A stretch of DNA of 64,000 nt from Natronohydrobacter thiooxidans (GTDB lineage Bacteria; Pseudomonadota; Alphaproteobacteria; Rhodobacterales; Rhodobacteraceae): positions 1 to 64,000 of the forward strand of contig NZ_MJAP01000034.1 of NCBI RefSeq assembly GCF_001884735.1. Reading direction: 5' to 3'. The position numbers and the translations under genes are program-made. The notes below the pieces were generated by a model. It was not told where the DNA came from and did not search any database. It saw only the letters and a list, made by a program, of their open reading frames with translations. The number at the start of each line of letters is the position of its first letter. The first letter of the stretch is position 1. Below, one piece after another: positions 1 through 8,598 of this stretch.

Positions 1-453
1 CTCAGGCTCAGGCTCAGGCTGTGCCGCGTCGAGCGCTGCTAGCTCGGAGATATCGTCGGGTGCCGCGACTTCTGAAGCAACGGCTTTCGCGCCATCAAGT
101 GCCGCGAGATCCGCGATCTCGCCGTCGGGATCTGCGACCGGCTCGGCCACGGCCTCGATATCCCAGTCCGGCGCGTCATCGGTGATCGGTGCAAGCGCGG
201 CGACATGGCGCACGCCTTGTTCCTGAATGAGCTTCTGCACGCCGCGGATGGTCATGCCACGGTCATGCAGCAGCAGCTTGATGCCGGACAGCAGGTCAAT
301 ATCGGCAGGGCGGTAATAGCGCCGCCCGCCCGCGCGTTTCACGGGCTTGACCTGCGGAAACTTGCTTTCCCAGAAGCGCAGCACATGCGCCGGGGTCTGT
401 AACGCATCCGCCGCCTCGCTGATGGTGCGGAACGCGTCAGGTGCCTTGCGCAT
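1..453 (-). CDS. MerR-family transcriptional regulator (3' end beyond window)
   Basis: The visible 151 codons start at an ATG (positions 453-451), 8 bp after the ihfA stop. The N-terminal half is a MerR winged helix ([20 protein letters not shown], then [18 protein letters not shown] and [16 protein letters not shown]), about residues 10-80. The rest is a low-complexity acidic Ala/Asp/Glu tail ending, at the window edge, in Glu-Pro repeats encoded by the CTCAGG repeats at 1-18. MerR proteins bind the spacer of sigma-70 promoters, but no effector-binding cysteines are visible, so the signal is unknown. This ihfA-merR pairing is common in alphaproteobacteria and the function there is not established. 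The family call is firm; the true C-terminus is not seen. Confidence 0.88.
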   Translation of the reverse strand, partial: MRKAPDAFRTISEAADALQTPAHVLRFWESKFPQVKPVKRAGGRRYYRPADIDLLSGIKLLLHDRGMTIRGVQKLIQEQGVRHVAALAPITDDAPDWDIEAVAEPVADPDGEIADLAALDGAKAVASEVAAPDDISELAALDAAQPEPEPE

Positions 454-461
454 GGCGATTC

Positions 462-764
462 CTATCTGCGGTTGCCCTCGGCCACGCGTTCTTTCATCAG
501 ATGCGAGGGGCGGAAGGTCAGAACCCGGCGCGGCGAGATCGGCACTTCCTCGCCCGTCTTCGGGTTGCGTCCGACACGGGCATTCTTGTCGCGCACGGAG
601 AATGTCCCGAAAGACGAGATCTTCACCTGCTCGCCGCTGACCAGCGCATCGGACACATGCTGCAGCACCGAATCGACCAGAGTCGCGGATTCATTCCGTG
701 ACAGCCCGACCTCGCGAAAAACCGCTTCGGTCAGGTCCATGCGCGTCAAGGTCTTGTTGGACAT
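462..764 (-). CDS. ihfA: Integration host factor subunit alpha
   Basis: This 100-residue HU/IHF-family nucleoid protein forms a heterodimer with IhfB and bends DNA in the minor groove for recombination, replication and transcription. The N-terminal helices carry [17 protein letters not shown]. The DNA-binding arm [13 protein letters not shown] lies at residues 65-77 with the intercalating proline at 68, followed by RRVLTFRPS. Length is typical for IhfA. It lies downstream of plsX-fabH on the same strand, 92 bp after fabH, and 8 bp before a MerR gene. IHF-alpha rather than HU is chosen from the arm sequence and the neighbourhood. Confidence 0.96.
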   Translation of the reverse strand: MSNKTLTRMDLTEAVFREVGLSRNESATLVDSVLQHVSDALVSGEQVKISSFGTFSVRDKNARVGRNPKTGEEVPISPRRVLTFRPSHLMKERVAEGNRR

Positions 765-856
765 TGTTACCCCCTCATTTGCGGGGCAGCATGGGGGAAA
801 GCGATTTTCGAGTCAATATCAGTGGGTTGTCAAGCGGCCTGAAAGCGCCGATCGCG

Positions 857-1834
857 CTACCAGCGCAGCGCCACGGCGCCCCAGCTCAACCCCCCGCCGA
901 TCGCTTCGGTCAGGATCAGGTCGCCCGGTTTGAAGCGCCCTTCGGCATTGGCAACCGACAGGGCCAGCGGAATCGAGGCCGCGGATGTGTTTCCGTGGTC
1001 CTGCACGGTCACGACCACACGCTCCATCGGCAGACCCAGCTTCTGGGCCGTGCCCTTGATGATGCGCAGATTGGCCTGATGCGGCACGATCCAGTCGACA
1101 TCCGCCGCCGTCAATCCGGCCTTGTCGAGGGCGGTCATCGCCGTGGCCGCAAGCTTCTCGACAGCATGGCGGAATACCTCGCGCCCCTGCATCCGCAGAT
1201 AGCCAGCCTGGCCCGTGCGCGAGACGCCGCCATCGACATAAAGCAGATCACGGTAGCGCCCGTCCGAGTTCAGATCGCAGGCCAGCACGCCGCGGTCGGT
1301 ACTGGCCCCGGTGCCTTCCTGCGCTTCCAGCACCAGCGCGCCCGCGCCGTCGCCGAACAGAACCACCGTGCTGCGGTCGGTCGGATCCATGATGCGCGAG
1401 AAGGTCTCGGCGCCGATGACCAGCACGCGTTTTGCCTGACCGGCTAGGATCAGCCCGCTCGCATTGGCCAGCGCAAAGACAAAGCCCGCGCAGACTGCCT
1501 GAATGTCGAAAGCAAAGCCCGAGATGATGCCCAGATTGGCCTGAACCTGGGTTGCCACCGCCGGGAAGGTGTAATCCGGCGTCGAGGTCGCCACGATCAC
1601 CGCGTCAATCGTGTCGGCGGTGACACCGGCATTCTCCAGTGCTGCGCGCGCCGCATATGTCGCCAGATCCGAGGTGTATTCATCCTCTGCCGCAAAATGG
1701 CGCCGCTTGATCCCCGAACGGGAGACAATCCAGTCATCGCTGGTATCCAGCGTCTTCGCAAATTCTGCGTTCTCGACCACGCGTTCTGGCAGGTAGTGGC
1801 CAGTGCCACGGATGACAGGACGGATCAGGCTCAT
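857..1834 (-). CDS. fabH: Beta-ketoacyl-ACP synthase III
   Basis: FabH condenses acetyl-CoA with malonyl-ACP to begin type II fatty acid synthesis in the cytoplasm. The 325-residue protein has the thiolase fold with the full catalytic triad: Cys115 in AVCAGF, His252 in VPHQANLRI and Asn282 in HGNTSAAS. It also has the glycine-rich C-terminal GGGLSWGAVALRW. The start ATG overlaps the plsX stop by 4 bp (ATGA), so the two are translationally coupled within the rpmF-plsX-fabH unit. Nothing in the active site is missing. Confidence 0.97.
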   Translation of the reverse strand: MSLIRPVIRGTGHYLPERVVENAEFAKTLDTSDDWIVSRSGIKRRHFAAEDEYTSDLATYAARAALENAGVTADTIDAVIVATSTPDYTFPAVATQVQANLGIISGFAFDIQAVCAGFVFALANASGLILAGQAKRVLVIGAETFSRIMDPTDRSTVVLFGDGAGALVLEAQEGTGASTDRGVLACDLNSDGRYRDLLYVDGGVSRTGQAGYLRMQGREVFRHAVEKLAATAMTALDKAGLTAADVDWIVPHQANLRIIKGTAQKLGLPMERVVVTVQDHGNTSAASIPLALSVANAEGRFKPGDLILTEAIGGGLSWGAVALRW

Positions 1835-2961
1835 GCTTGCCCCATGTCTTGCGTGTCTGCGGCGCTCTCTTCCGCAGGCAGGGCCGCTTCCTGGCGGCTC
1901 AGGACGCGCTCTTGCAGCGCATCGGCAACCGAGGCCAGACGATCGGCCATGCGGTCCTGAAAGCCCGATTGCGCCAGCCGGAAGGCGAGCTTGATTGCGG
2001 CGGAAACCCCGGTCGCATCGGCCGAGCCATGCGATTTCACCACGGTTCCGTTCAGGCCCAGAAACACCCCGCCATTCATGCGGCGCGGGTCCATGCGCTT
2101 TTGCAGCCGCTTGAGCGGGCCGTAAGCCGCAAGCCCGCCGACGCGCGACAATAGCGATGCTGTCAACTCGTCGCGCAGCGTATCGACGATGAGCCTTGCC
2201 GTGCCTTCGCCGGTTTTCAGCGCGACATTGCCGGTAAAGCCATCCGTCACGATCACATCGACATGCGCCGAGGCCAGATCCGTGCCTTCGACAAAACCCA
2301 CGAAATCATAGCGCCCGATTTCTGCGGCATCTGCGATCAGTTGCGCGGCTTCCTTGATTTCGGCGCGGCCCTTGTGTTCTTCGGTGCCGACATTCAGCAA
2401 GCCCACGCGCGGGCGCGCTGTGTCAAAGGCATTGCGGTAATAGGCCGCCCCCATCAGCGCATATTGCAGCAGCGATTCCTCGTCGGCGCGCACATCCGCG
2501 CCAACATCCAGCATGGTGTTGAAACCGCTTTCGCCGCGCGAGGGCCAGAGGCAGGCTATCGCCGGTCGGTGCACGCCATGCAGCTTGCGCAGGCGCAGCA
2601 TCGCCACGGCCATCAACGCACCGGTATTGCCGCAGGACACCGCCGCCTGCGCTTCGCCTTCGCGCAGCGCGGTCAGCGCGGACCACATCGAGGTCTCGCG
2701 CCCGCGCCGCATCACCTGGCTGGGCTTGTCGTGCATGCGCACAACATCGGGGCTGTGCTGGATGCGCGTGATGCCACGAAGCACAGGGTGACGGGCAACC
2801 AGCGGCGCAAGCTGGGCCTCGTCTCCGTGCAGAAGAAATCCGATCACGCCATTCTTTGCGGCGGATTGCGCGCAGCCTTCAACGACCGCAGAGGGGCCTT
2901 GATCGCCCCCCATGGCGTCGACGGAAATCGTGATTCTTCTGGATGGTGCTTCTTGCGTCAT
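1831..2961 (-). CDS. plsX: Phosphate acyltransferase PlsX
   Basis: PlsX converts acyl-ACP to acyl-phosphate, the acyl donor for PlsY in phosphatidic acid synthesis; it is a peripheral membrane enzyme. The 376-residue sequence begins with the family signature ISVDAMGGDQGPSAVV (DAMGGD at residues 15-20). It continues with AAVSCGNTGALMAVAML, GVALMG-like LLNVGTEEHKG, and VTDGFTGNVALKTGEGTA. It sits between rpmF and fabH and overlaps fabH by 4 bp, the usual arrangement for this lipid-synthesis block. The C-terminal 40 residues are charged and Ala/Glu-rich, slightly longer than in enteric PlsX. Confidence 0.97.
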   Translation of the reverse strand: MTQEAPSRRITISVDAMGGDQGPSAVVEGCAQSAAKNGVIGFLLHGDEAQLAPLVARHPVLRGITRIQHSPDVVRMHDKPSQVMRRGRETSMWSALTALREGEAQAAVSCGNTGALMAVAMLRLRKLHGVHRPAIACLWPSRGESGFNTMLDVGADVRADEESLLQYALMGAAYYRNAFDTARPRVGLLNVGTEEHKGRAEIKEAAQLIADAAEIGRYDFVGFVEGTDLASAHVDVIVTDGFTGNVALKTGEGTARLIVDTLRDELTASLLSRVGGLAAYGPLKRLQKRMDPRRMNGGVFLGLNGTVVKSHGSADATGVSAAIKLAFRLAQSGFQDRMADRLASVADALQERVLSRQEAALPAEESAADTQDMGQA

Positions 2962-3009
2962 GCCGAGCGGCGCTTCTCAAGGCCGGCCCCGTTTCGGGGG
3001 CCGCTGGCC

Positions 3010-3216
3010 TCAGGCCGCGTCGTCTTCCAGATCGACCGCGCCGGTCTGGGCCACGACTTCGCGATCACCATAGTGGCCGCAGGACGGGCAGACATGATGC
3101 GGGCGCTTCAGCTCGCCGCAATTGGTGCACTCATTGGGATTGGCCGCAACCAGAGCGTCATGCGCGCGGCGCATGTTACGGCGGGAGCGGGTCACGCGGT
3201 TCTGTTGAACAGCCAT
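3010..3216 (-). CDS. rpmF: 50S ribosomal protein L32
   Basis: This 68-residue protein has the L32 signature [21 protein letters not shown] and a zinc-ribbon with Cys30, Cys33, Cys43 and Cys46 (C-x2-C...C-x2-C). It is therefore the zinc-binding form of L32 in the large ribosomal subunit. The acidic C-terminal tail is typical of alphaproteobacteria. It is the first gene of the rpmF-plsX-fabH group, 48 bp upstream of plsX. The 170 bp before it, up to the YceD stop, shows no other gene. Confidence 0.97.
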   Translation of the reverse strand: MAVQQNRVTRSRRNMRRAHDALVAANPNECTNCGELKRPHHVCPSCGHYGDREVVAQTGAVDLEDDAA

Positions 3217-3386
3217 GTCAAACCTCTGTTGTCAGAGCATCCGGACCATTCACCCAAGACCTGGGCCGTCCCGACGCGAAAGTGGGAAGATGCGATTTCG
3301 GCGGGGAATACACGGATTGCCCGTGGCTTCCAAGCCCTCAATTCACGAGCCGCGCAAAATAGTGATAAATCGTGTCTATGCAAGGC

Positions 3387-3986
3387 TCAATCGTCAGATT
3401 CCGGTGTCTTTCCGGCTTGTCCGGCGAGTTTGCCCTGTAGCGCGGCAAGCCCGGCAAAGGGTTTGGGGCGCGACTCAGGCAAGGGGGCAGCGCCGGGTGG
3501 CGCGATATTCAGCGCGCCCGAGGGGGACAGCGCGGCATCCGGGGCGCGCGGAAAGGCGGGCAGCGCCAAGGACAGCGCCTCGATGGCGATGGCCGAGATG
3601 TCGATCTGAGAGCCGAGCGGCTCTATCGTGTCATCCTCGGGCATCTCGACCTCCAGCCCTTCGGGTTCGGGCAGATCGGCCAGAAATGCGCGCGTCACAG
3701 TCTCGTCGATCCGGGTCGTGACGGGGGCGAGTGTGACCGCACAGGGCTGAACCACGGTTGCGCCAAGCTCCGCGACCAGTTCCCAGTCCGAGCGGCGCAG
3801 GGGGCGCAGGACCCCCTGAAAGCGGAATTTGCGCAATGCCTCCAGCCCAAGCGCCGCAGCGATCTGCTGGCGTTGCGCCGCATCGGGCTGCAGGTCGATG
3901 GTCACGGACTTGCGGCCGCCCAGACGGGCAACCCTGAGAGGGGCAAGCAGGGACACGGCGTCGATGGAATGGGGGATCTCGGTCAC
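3387..3986 (-). CDS. DUF177 (YceD-family) protein
   Basis: A 199-residue acidic protein of the DUF177/YceD family, whose members almost always lie upstream of rpmF as here. The family has been linked to 23S rRNA accumulation in plants and bacteria, but the biochemical role is open. Recognisable parts are VTIDLQPDAAQRQQIAAALG, ELVAELGATVVQPCAVTLAPV and an acidic DLPEPEGLEVEMPEDD stretch near the middle. The start is taken as the GTG at 3986 because AAGGAA lies 9 nt upstream; an ATG at 4028 would add 14 residues. It diverges from bamE across 181 bp. Confidence 0.85.
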   Translation of the reverse strand: MTEIPHSIDAVSLLAPLRVARLGGRKSVTIDLQPDAAQRQQIAAALGLEALRKFRFQGVLRPLRRSDWELVAELGATVVQPCAVTLAPVTTRIDETVTRAFLADLPEPEGLEVEMPEDDTIEPLGSQIDISAIAIEALSLALPAFPRAPDAALSPSGALNIAPPGAAPLPESRPKPFAGLAALQGKLAGQAGKTPESDD

Positions 3987-4167
3987 GGGTCCGGGTTCCT
4001 TAAAGGTTTCAGGTTTGCACAATCCCATAACGCATTGCGTTCCATTCTTGAATAGCAAGGCGTCCTTCTGTATCCCTGAGCGTGAAAGAAAGCGGTTTGC
4101 TGCGGATCGCGCAGGGAAACGCTCAAAAACACGTTATGCCGGAAGCAATTGGGGACGTTCGGACAAG

Positions 4168-4623
4168 ATGATGCATCGCTGGTTTCTGATCGCCCTGACT
4201 GCTGTTTTCGCGCTCGCTTTGGCAGGGTGCAGCCCCGTCATGCGCTTTCACGGCTATGCCCCGGATGACGGGCTGCTGGCGGATATCGAGATCGGGCGTG
4301 ACACGCGCGAGACCGTGGCCGAGAAGATTGGCCGTCCGGGCCTGACCGGGGTGATGGAAGGCTCGGCCTGGTATTATGTGCAAAGCGACTGGCGCCACGA
4401 AGGCTGGCGCCCGCCCGTCGAGGTGAAGCGTGAAGTGGTCACGATTTCCTTCGATGGCGGCGGGCGTGTCTCGAATATCGAGCGGTTCGGGCTTGAACAG
4501 GGCGAAGTGGTCGCGCTCTCGCGCCGCGTGACCTCGCCGGGCTTGACGAGCGGGACGATCCTGCGCCAGCTCTTCTCGAATATCGGGCAGTTCAACCCGG
4601 CGCAGATGCTGGGCGGACGCTGA
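4168..4623 (+). CDS. bamE: BamE/SmpA-family outer-membrane lipoprotein
   Basis: A 151-residue lipoprotein with signal peptide and lipobox LALAGC (Cys21). The SmpA/OmlA domain follows (IEIGRDTRETVAEKIGRPG, SAWYYVQSD, VVTISFDGGGRVSNIERF). BamE stabilises the BAM complex that inserts beta-barrel proteins in the outer membrane. A C-terminal extension (SGTILRQLFSNIGQFNPAQML) is usual in Rhodobacterales. Two adjacent ATGs are possible (4168 or 4171); the difference is one residue. It is 50 bp upstream of the OlsB gene on the same strand. Confidence 0.9.
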   Translation: MMHRWFLIALTAVFALALAGCSPVMRFHGYAPDDGLLADIEIGRDTRETVAEKIGRPGLTGVMEGSAWYYVQSDWRHEGWRPPVEVKREVVTISFDGGGRVSNIERFGLEQGEVVALSRRVTSPGLTSGTILRQLFSNIGQFNPAQMLGGR

Positions 4624-4673
4624 GGCGCGACTGCACACCACGTCGCAATGGGGCGCCAAGGCAGGGGGCAGGC

Positions 4674-5462
4674 ATGACCGGCGGACGCGACCCTGATCCT
4701 GTGCAGGATGCTGCGGTGGAGGCCCCGGACTGGGGTTTCGACCTCGGAATGCTGCATATCGGGCTGGCCCGCAGCGCCGAGGACATGAAAGCCGTGCAGC
4801 GTTTGCGCGACACGCGCTTTCGCGGCGCTCCGGGTGTCAGCGACATGGATCGTTTTGACCCGCTCTGCCGGCACCTTCTGATCCGCAAATCCACTGATCA
4901 AGAGGTTCTGGCCGCAGCGCGTCTTCGCGTTCTGCAGGGGGATAGCGCCCTTCGCGACTGCTATACGGCGCAATTCTACGATCTGGGCGAGTTGGGGCGC
5001 AGCGGGCAGAGTTGCATGGAGATCGGGCGTATCTGCATCGATGCGGCGCATGTTCATGACCCGGACCTGTTGCGCGCGCTTCTTGCCGGGCTGACGCGGT
5101 TGGCACAGGAAAGCGGCAGCGAATTGCTGATCGGCTGCGCCTCGTTTCGCGGGGCCGATCCCGCGCGTCATGCGGGCGCGCTGAAATACCTGGCGGCGAA
5201 TCATATCGGCCCGGCACACCTGCGTCCCGCCCGTGCTGCGACGCAGGTGCTGGAACTGCCGGATGCGGGGGGCAGTGCAGAGATGACGGGTCTGCGTCAG
5301 GTGCCGGCGCTGTTGCGGCTCTATCTCGGATTGGGGGGCTGGGTGTCTGACCATGCGGTGATCGATCCGGAGCTTGACACGCTGCATGTCTTCACCGCCG
5401 TCGAGACCGCCTCCATTCCGCCCGCGCGGTTGCGTGCCCTGCAACTGCTGGCGCGCGGCTGA
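4674..5462 (+). CDS. olsB: L-ornithine N-alpha-acyltransferase (OlsB-type, GNAT fold)
   Basis: This 262-residue enzyme belongs to the autoinducer-synthase-like GNAT family that makes lyso-ornithine lipid from ornithine and 3-hydroxyacyl-ACP. Signature parts are AVQRLRDTRFRG near residue 43, DRFDPLCRHLLIRK, EIGRICIDAAHVHDPDLLRALLAGL (acyl-CoA/ACP binding region) and LLIGCASFRGADPARHAGALKYL. Ornithine lipids are phosphorus-free membrane lipids. A partner OlsA (O-acyltransferase) is not in this window. The start ATG is preceded by GGGGGC AGGC. It follows bamE by 50 bp and may be co-transcribed with it. Confidence 0.86.
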   Translation: MTGGRDPDPVQDAAVEAPDWGFDLGMLHIGLARSAEDMKAVQRLRDTRFRGAPGVSDMDRFDPLCRHLLIRKSTDQEVLAAARLRVLQGDSALRDCYTAQFYDLGELGRSGQSCMEIGRICIDAAHVHDPDLLRALLAGLTRLAQESGSELLIGCASFRGADPARHAGALKYLAANHIGPAHLRPARAATQVLELPDAGGSAEMTGLRQVPALLRLYLGLGGWVSDHAVIDPELDTLHVFTAVETASIPPARLRALQLLARG

Positions 5463-5491
5463 GAGCATCGGGAATATCGCTGCGCAAAGCG

Positions 5492-5520
5492 TTGCTTTTC
5501 GTGCTAGACTCCTTATGTGA
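5492..5520 (+). promoter_or_regulatory. Candidate sigma-70 promoter for cysE
   Basis: A -35 box TTGCTT (5492-5497), an exact 17-bp spacer and a -10 box TAGACT (5515-5520) lie about 45 bp before the cysE start. This predicts a short 5' leader. It is a consensus match only. Confidence 0.55.
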
Positions 5521-5566
5521 CCCTTCGTGCATGCGATGCACGATCTGACTGTCAGGAAGGATGACC

Positions 5567-6406
5567 ATGCCCGCCCGCAAAGAACCGAGCTCGCAAGCGA
5601 CAAACCGGATCGCCCGTCTTGATCCCGTCTGGGAAACCATCCGCGACGAAGCCCAGGCCTCGGTCGAACAGGAGCCGCTTCTGGGGGGAATGTTCCATTC
5701 CTCGATTCTGCATCACCGCACGCTGGAACAGGCGCTTGCCTTCCGCCTGTCGCAGAAGCTCGCGTCTGCCGAGATGTCAGAGCAGATTCTGCGCGAGATC
5801 ATGGATGCGGCCCATGCCGATGATCCGTCACTGGGCGAGGCCGCCCGCGCCGATATCGTGGCAACCTATGAGCGTGATCCGGCCTGCAACCGCTTCCTGA
5901 AGCCGCTGCTGTATTTCAAGGGCTATCAGGCGGTTCAGGCTTACCGGATCGCGCATTGGCTGAGCAAGCAGGGCCGCACCGATTTCGCAAGCTTGATCCA
6001 GATGCGGGTGTCCGAGTGCTTTGGCGTCGATATTCACCCCGGCGCGCGGATCGGCAAGGGGATCATGATCGATCACGCGCATTCCATTGTCGTGGGGGAA
6101 ACTGCGGTGGTGGGCGATAATGTCTCGATGCTGCATTCGGTGACGCTGGGCGGGACCGGCAAGGAAGATGGCGACCGCCATCCCAAGATCGGCAATGGCG
6201 TGCTGATCGGGGCCGGGGCCAAGGTTCTGGGCAATATCCATGTCGGCGATTGCGCCCGGATCGCAGCCGGGTCGGTGGTGCTCGAAGATGTGCCCACGCG
6301 CAAGACGGTTGCGGGCATCCCGGCGCGGATCGTTGGCGAAGCAGGCTGCGCGCAGCCCTCGCTGACGATGGACCAGCTTTTCGGCGGGCGCACGGATCTG
6401 GGCTGA
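5567..6406 (+). CDS. cysE: Serine O-acetyltransferase
   Basis: CysE acetylates serine with acetyl-CoA to give O-acetylserine for cysteine synthesis. The 279-residue protein has the helical N-terminal domain (DEAQASVEQEPLLGGMFHSSILHH) and a C-terminal left-handed beta-helix built of hexapeptide repeats (IHPGARIGKGIMIDHAHSIV, then GDNVSMLHSVTLGG, IGNGVLIGAGAKVLGN). The catalytic histidines of the family fall in DIHPGA and IDHAH. The ATG at 5567 is preferred over that at 5561 because AGGAAGG abuts the earlier one. It has its own promoter and converges on the permease gene. Confidence 0.96.
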   Translation: MPARKEPSSQATNRIARLDPVWETIRDEAQASVEQEPLLGGMFHSSILHHRTLEQALAFRLSQKLASAEMSEQILREIMDAAHADDPSLGEAARADIVATYERDPACNRFLKPLLYFKGYQAVQAYRIAHWLSKQGRTDFASLIQMRVSECFGVDIHPGARIGKGIMIDHAHSIVVGETAVVGDNVSMLHSVTLGGTGKEDGDRHPKIGNGVLIGAGAKVLGNIHVGDCARIAAGSVVLEDVPTRKTVAGIPARIVGEAGCAQPSLTMDQLFGGRTDLG

Positions 6407-6498
6407 GGCGGGGGCGCCGCCCGCACGGATGACGCGCGGAAGGTGGGTTTCCACCCGGCTTGCCTGTGACATGCCCCTATCGCTTCCATCATGAACGC

Positions 6499-6532
6499 GG
6501 GGCCGGTTGCGCTTGTCGTCTCAACCGGCCCC
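6499..6532. terminator. Intergenic hairpin between convergent cysE and permease genes
   Basis: A perfect 10-bp stem (GGGGCCGGTT with AACCGGCCCC) around a 14-nt loop lies between two convergent genes. There is no long T-tract on either side, so it is a likely but not certain bidirectional terminator. Confidence 0.5.
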
Positions 6533-6538
6533 GTCACA

Positions 6539-7960
6539 TCACCTGTCCCGCGATCCGCTCAGGCCAGCGCCATGGCCCTGCGCGCCGTTTGCCGCTTTTT
6601 CCGATGCCTCCCCGACCAGATCGCGCGGCAGGATCAGGTTCAGGACGATGGCAATGGCTGCGGCGGGCAGGATGCCCGAGGTCAGCAGCACGCGCGGCGT
6701 GTCCGACAGATGCTGCAGCGCCGAGGGTTCCAGTTGCAGCCCGAGCCCCAGCGAGAGCGCAATCGCGAAGATCACCATATTGCGCCGGTTCCACAGCACA
6801 TCCGACAGCATCGAGATCCCCGCTGCGACGACCATGCCGAACATCACGATCACACCGCCGCCCAGAACCTCGATGGGTACGGTCGAGATCACGGCGCCGA
6901 CTTTCGGGAACAGCCCCGCGATGATCAGGAATATGGCGCCGATGGTCACGACATGGCGGCTCATGACACCGGTCATGGCGATCAGGCCCACATTCTGGCT
7001 GAAGCTCGTATTCGGCAGCGCCCCGAACAGGCCCGAAACGGCGGTACCGATCCCGTCAGCATAGGTCGCACCTTCGATCTCGCGCTCGGTGGCTTCGCGC
7101 CCCGCGCCGCCTTTGGTGATCCCCGAGACATCGCCCACCGTCTCGACCGCAGAGACAAAGGCCATGGCACAGAAGCCGATGATCGCGGCAGCGGTGAATT
7201 CAATGCCGAAATGCAGCGGGTTGGGCAGGGCGAAGGGCGCTGCGGTGCCGATGGGGGCGAAACTGACCTTGCCCATCAACAGCGCCACGATATAGCCCGC
7301 AAACAGCCCAAGCAGCACGGCAGAGACCGAGAGCATGCCACGGGCAAAGAATTTCAGCCCCAGCGTGACGAAGATCACCACAAGCGCGATGGACCAGCTT
7401 TGCAGATTGCCGAACTGTTCCGTGCCCATCAGCGGCACACCGCCCGCAGCGTATTGGACACCTACACGCACCAGCGCGAGGCCGATCATGGTGACAACCA
7501 ATCCGGTCACAAGCGGGGGCAGGGCAAAGCGGATGCGTCCGATCACAGTGCCAAGGGCAGCGTGAAACAGCCCGCCCACCAGAATGCCGCCCATGACCGC
7601 TGCCATGGCATCCACGCCCTTGCCTGCCACAAGCGGGATCATGATCGGGATGAAGGCGAAAGATGTGCCCTGCACGATGGGCAGCCGCGCGCCGACCGGG
7701 CCGAAGGTGATGGTCTGCAGCAGCGTCGCCACGCCTGCAAAGAACATCGACATCTGCAACATATAGATCAGATTCGGGAAATCGGGCGAGCCGGAGCCAA
7801 AGCCGAATCCCGCAGCCCCCGCCACGATGATCGCGGGCGTCACGTTCGAGACGAACATCGCCAGCACATGCTGAACGCCGAGCGGAATGGCCTTGTAGAG
7901 CGGCGGTGTGTAATCGGGGTCGCGCAATTGCGCGGCGGTCCCGAGCGATGAATCAGCCAT
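6539..7960 (-). CDS. NCS2-family xanthine/uracil-type permease
   Basis: A 473-residue nucleobase:cation symporter of the NCS2 (nucleobase-ascorbate transporter) family with many hydrophobic segments. The N-terminal PPLYKAIPLGVQHVLAMFVSNVTPAIIV is the typical opening, GPVGARLPIVQGTSFAFIPIM lies in TM3, and AVETVGDVSGITKGG is the family's substrate-binding Glu region. PNTSFSQNVGLIAMTGVMSR is the conserved TM10 motif. The start at 7960 is fixed by GAGGAGG upstream. It lies 85 bp after allA on the same strand inside a urate-degradation cluster, so xanthine or urate is the likely substrate; uracil cannot be excluded from sequence. Confidence 0.9.
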   Translation of the reverse strand: MADSSLGTAAQLRDPDYTPPLYKAIPLGVQHVLAMFVSNVTPAIIVAGAAGFGFGSGSPDFPNLIYMLQMSMFFAGVATLLQTITFGPVGARLPIVQGTSFAFIPIMIPLVAGKGVDAMAAVMGGILVGGLFHAALGTVIGRIRFALPPLVTGLVVTMIGLALVRVGVQYAAGGVPLMGTEQFGNLQSWSIALVVIFVTLGLKFFARGMLSVSAVLLGLFAGYIVALLMGKVSFAPIGTAAPFALPNPLHFGIEFTAAAIIGFCAMAFVSAVETVGDVSGITKGGAGREATEREIEGATYADGIGTAVSGLFGALPNTSFSQNVGLIAMTGVMSRHVVTIGAIFLIIAGLFPKVGAVISTVPIEVLGGGVIVMFGMVVAAGISMLSDVLWNRRNMVIFAIALSLGLGLQLEPSALQHLSDTPRVLLTSGILPAAAIAIVLNLILPRDLVGEASEKAANGAQGHGAGLSGSRDR

Positions 7961-8045
7961 GGTGAAGTCCTCCTCAGGAAAGCGGGAGCGGTCCCTGAAG
8001 GCCGGCCTGACCTTCAAGGCTGGATCGTGGCGCGGGGCTTCCTCC

Positions 8046-8540
8046 TCAAGCCGGGCCGCGCACCTCCCACGGGGTTGAAAACCAGTGTTCTTCAAGGTTC
8101 GGCGTCGGCCCGATCCGGTCGATCACGGCAAACCGGCCGGGCTGGCTGAGGGGGGTGAGCACCCCATGCCAGATATTGCGGTGAAAATTGATGCCCTGCG
8201 CGCCATTTGTGAGGAAGGCGCGGGGGGTGTCGGGGCTGCCGCCCAGATCCTGCGCAACAATCACCAGAAACGGCGCGTCATGCATCGGAATGAAGGCCTG
8301 ACTGCCCTCCGGGTGACGCTCTACCATGTCGAGCCTATAGGGCAGGGCGCGCGGCTCTGCGTCGAAGATCGAAATCCCCGCACGCCCCCCCGCGCCGAAA
8401 TCAAGCTGCGCCCGGTCATGAAAGCGCCCGCACAGACCCTGATTGATCAGCTTGTCCGGCGCGCCTGTGGTGTCGAGCACATCGCCGAAAGGGGCGAAAG
8501 CTGTCGGGGTCAGGGCTTCTGCGATGAGGATGCGCGTCAT
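8046..8540 (-). CDS. allA: Ureidoglycolate lyase
   Basis: AllA splits ureidoglycolate into glyoxylate and urea, the last step of allantoate breakdown. The 164-residue cupin-type protein has the family's features: TPTAFAPFGDVLDTTG at the N-terminus, MVERHPEGSQAFIPMHDAPFLVIVA in the centre and GQGINFHRNIWHG-like AQGINFHRNIWHGVLTPL near residues 116-133. It precedes the NCS2 permease on the same strand and follows the PuuE-UraD gene by 58 bp, so the three may form one transcript. Confidence 0.93.
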   Translation of the reverse strand: MTRILIAEALTPTAFAPFGDVLDTTGAPDKLINQGLCGRFHDRAQLDFGAGGRAGISIFDAEPRALPYRLDMVERHPEGSQAFIPMHDAPFLVIVAQDLGGSPDTPRAFLTNGAQGINFHRNIWHGVLTPLSQPGRFAVIDRIGPTPNLEEHWFSTPWEVRGPA

Positions 8541-8573
8541 GTCCGGCCTCGGGCTAGGGCGTGAGGGAGTGGT

Positions 8574-8594
8574 GAGTATTTATGGCAAGATGAA
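8574..8594 (+). repeat. Copy 1 of dispersed intergenic motif (GAGTATTT..GGCAAGATGAA)
   Basis: One of three near-identical 21-22 bp intergenic motifs in the window (others at 27875 and 47002). This copy is in the 58-bp gap between puuE-uraD and allA. Its function is unknown. Confidence 0.6.
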
Positions 8595-8598
8595 ACAC

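Noticed and set aside
1..22. CTCAGG tandem repeat as a DNA repeat element
   Set aside because: It encodes Glu-Pro repeats in the tail of the MerR protein and is explained by low-complexity coding.
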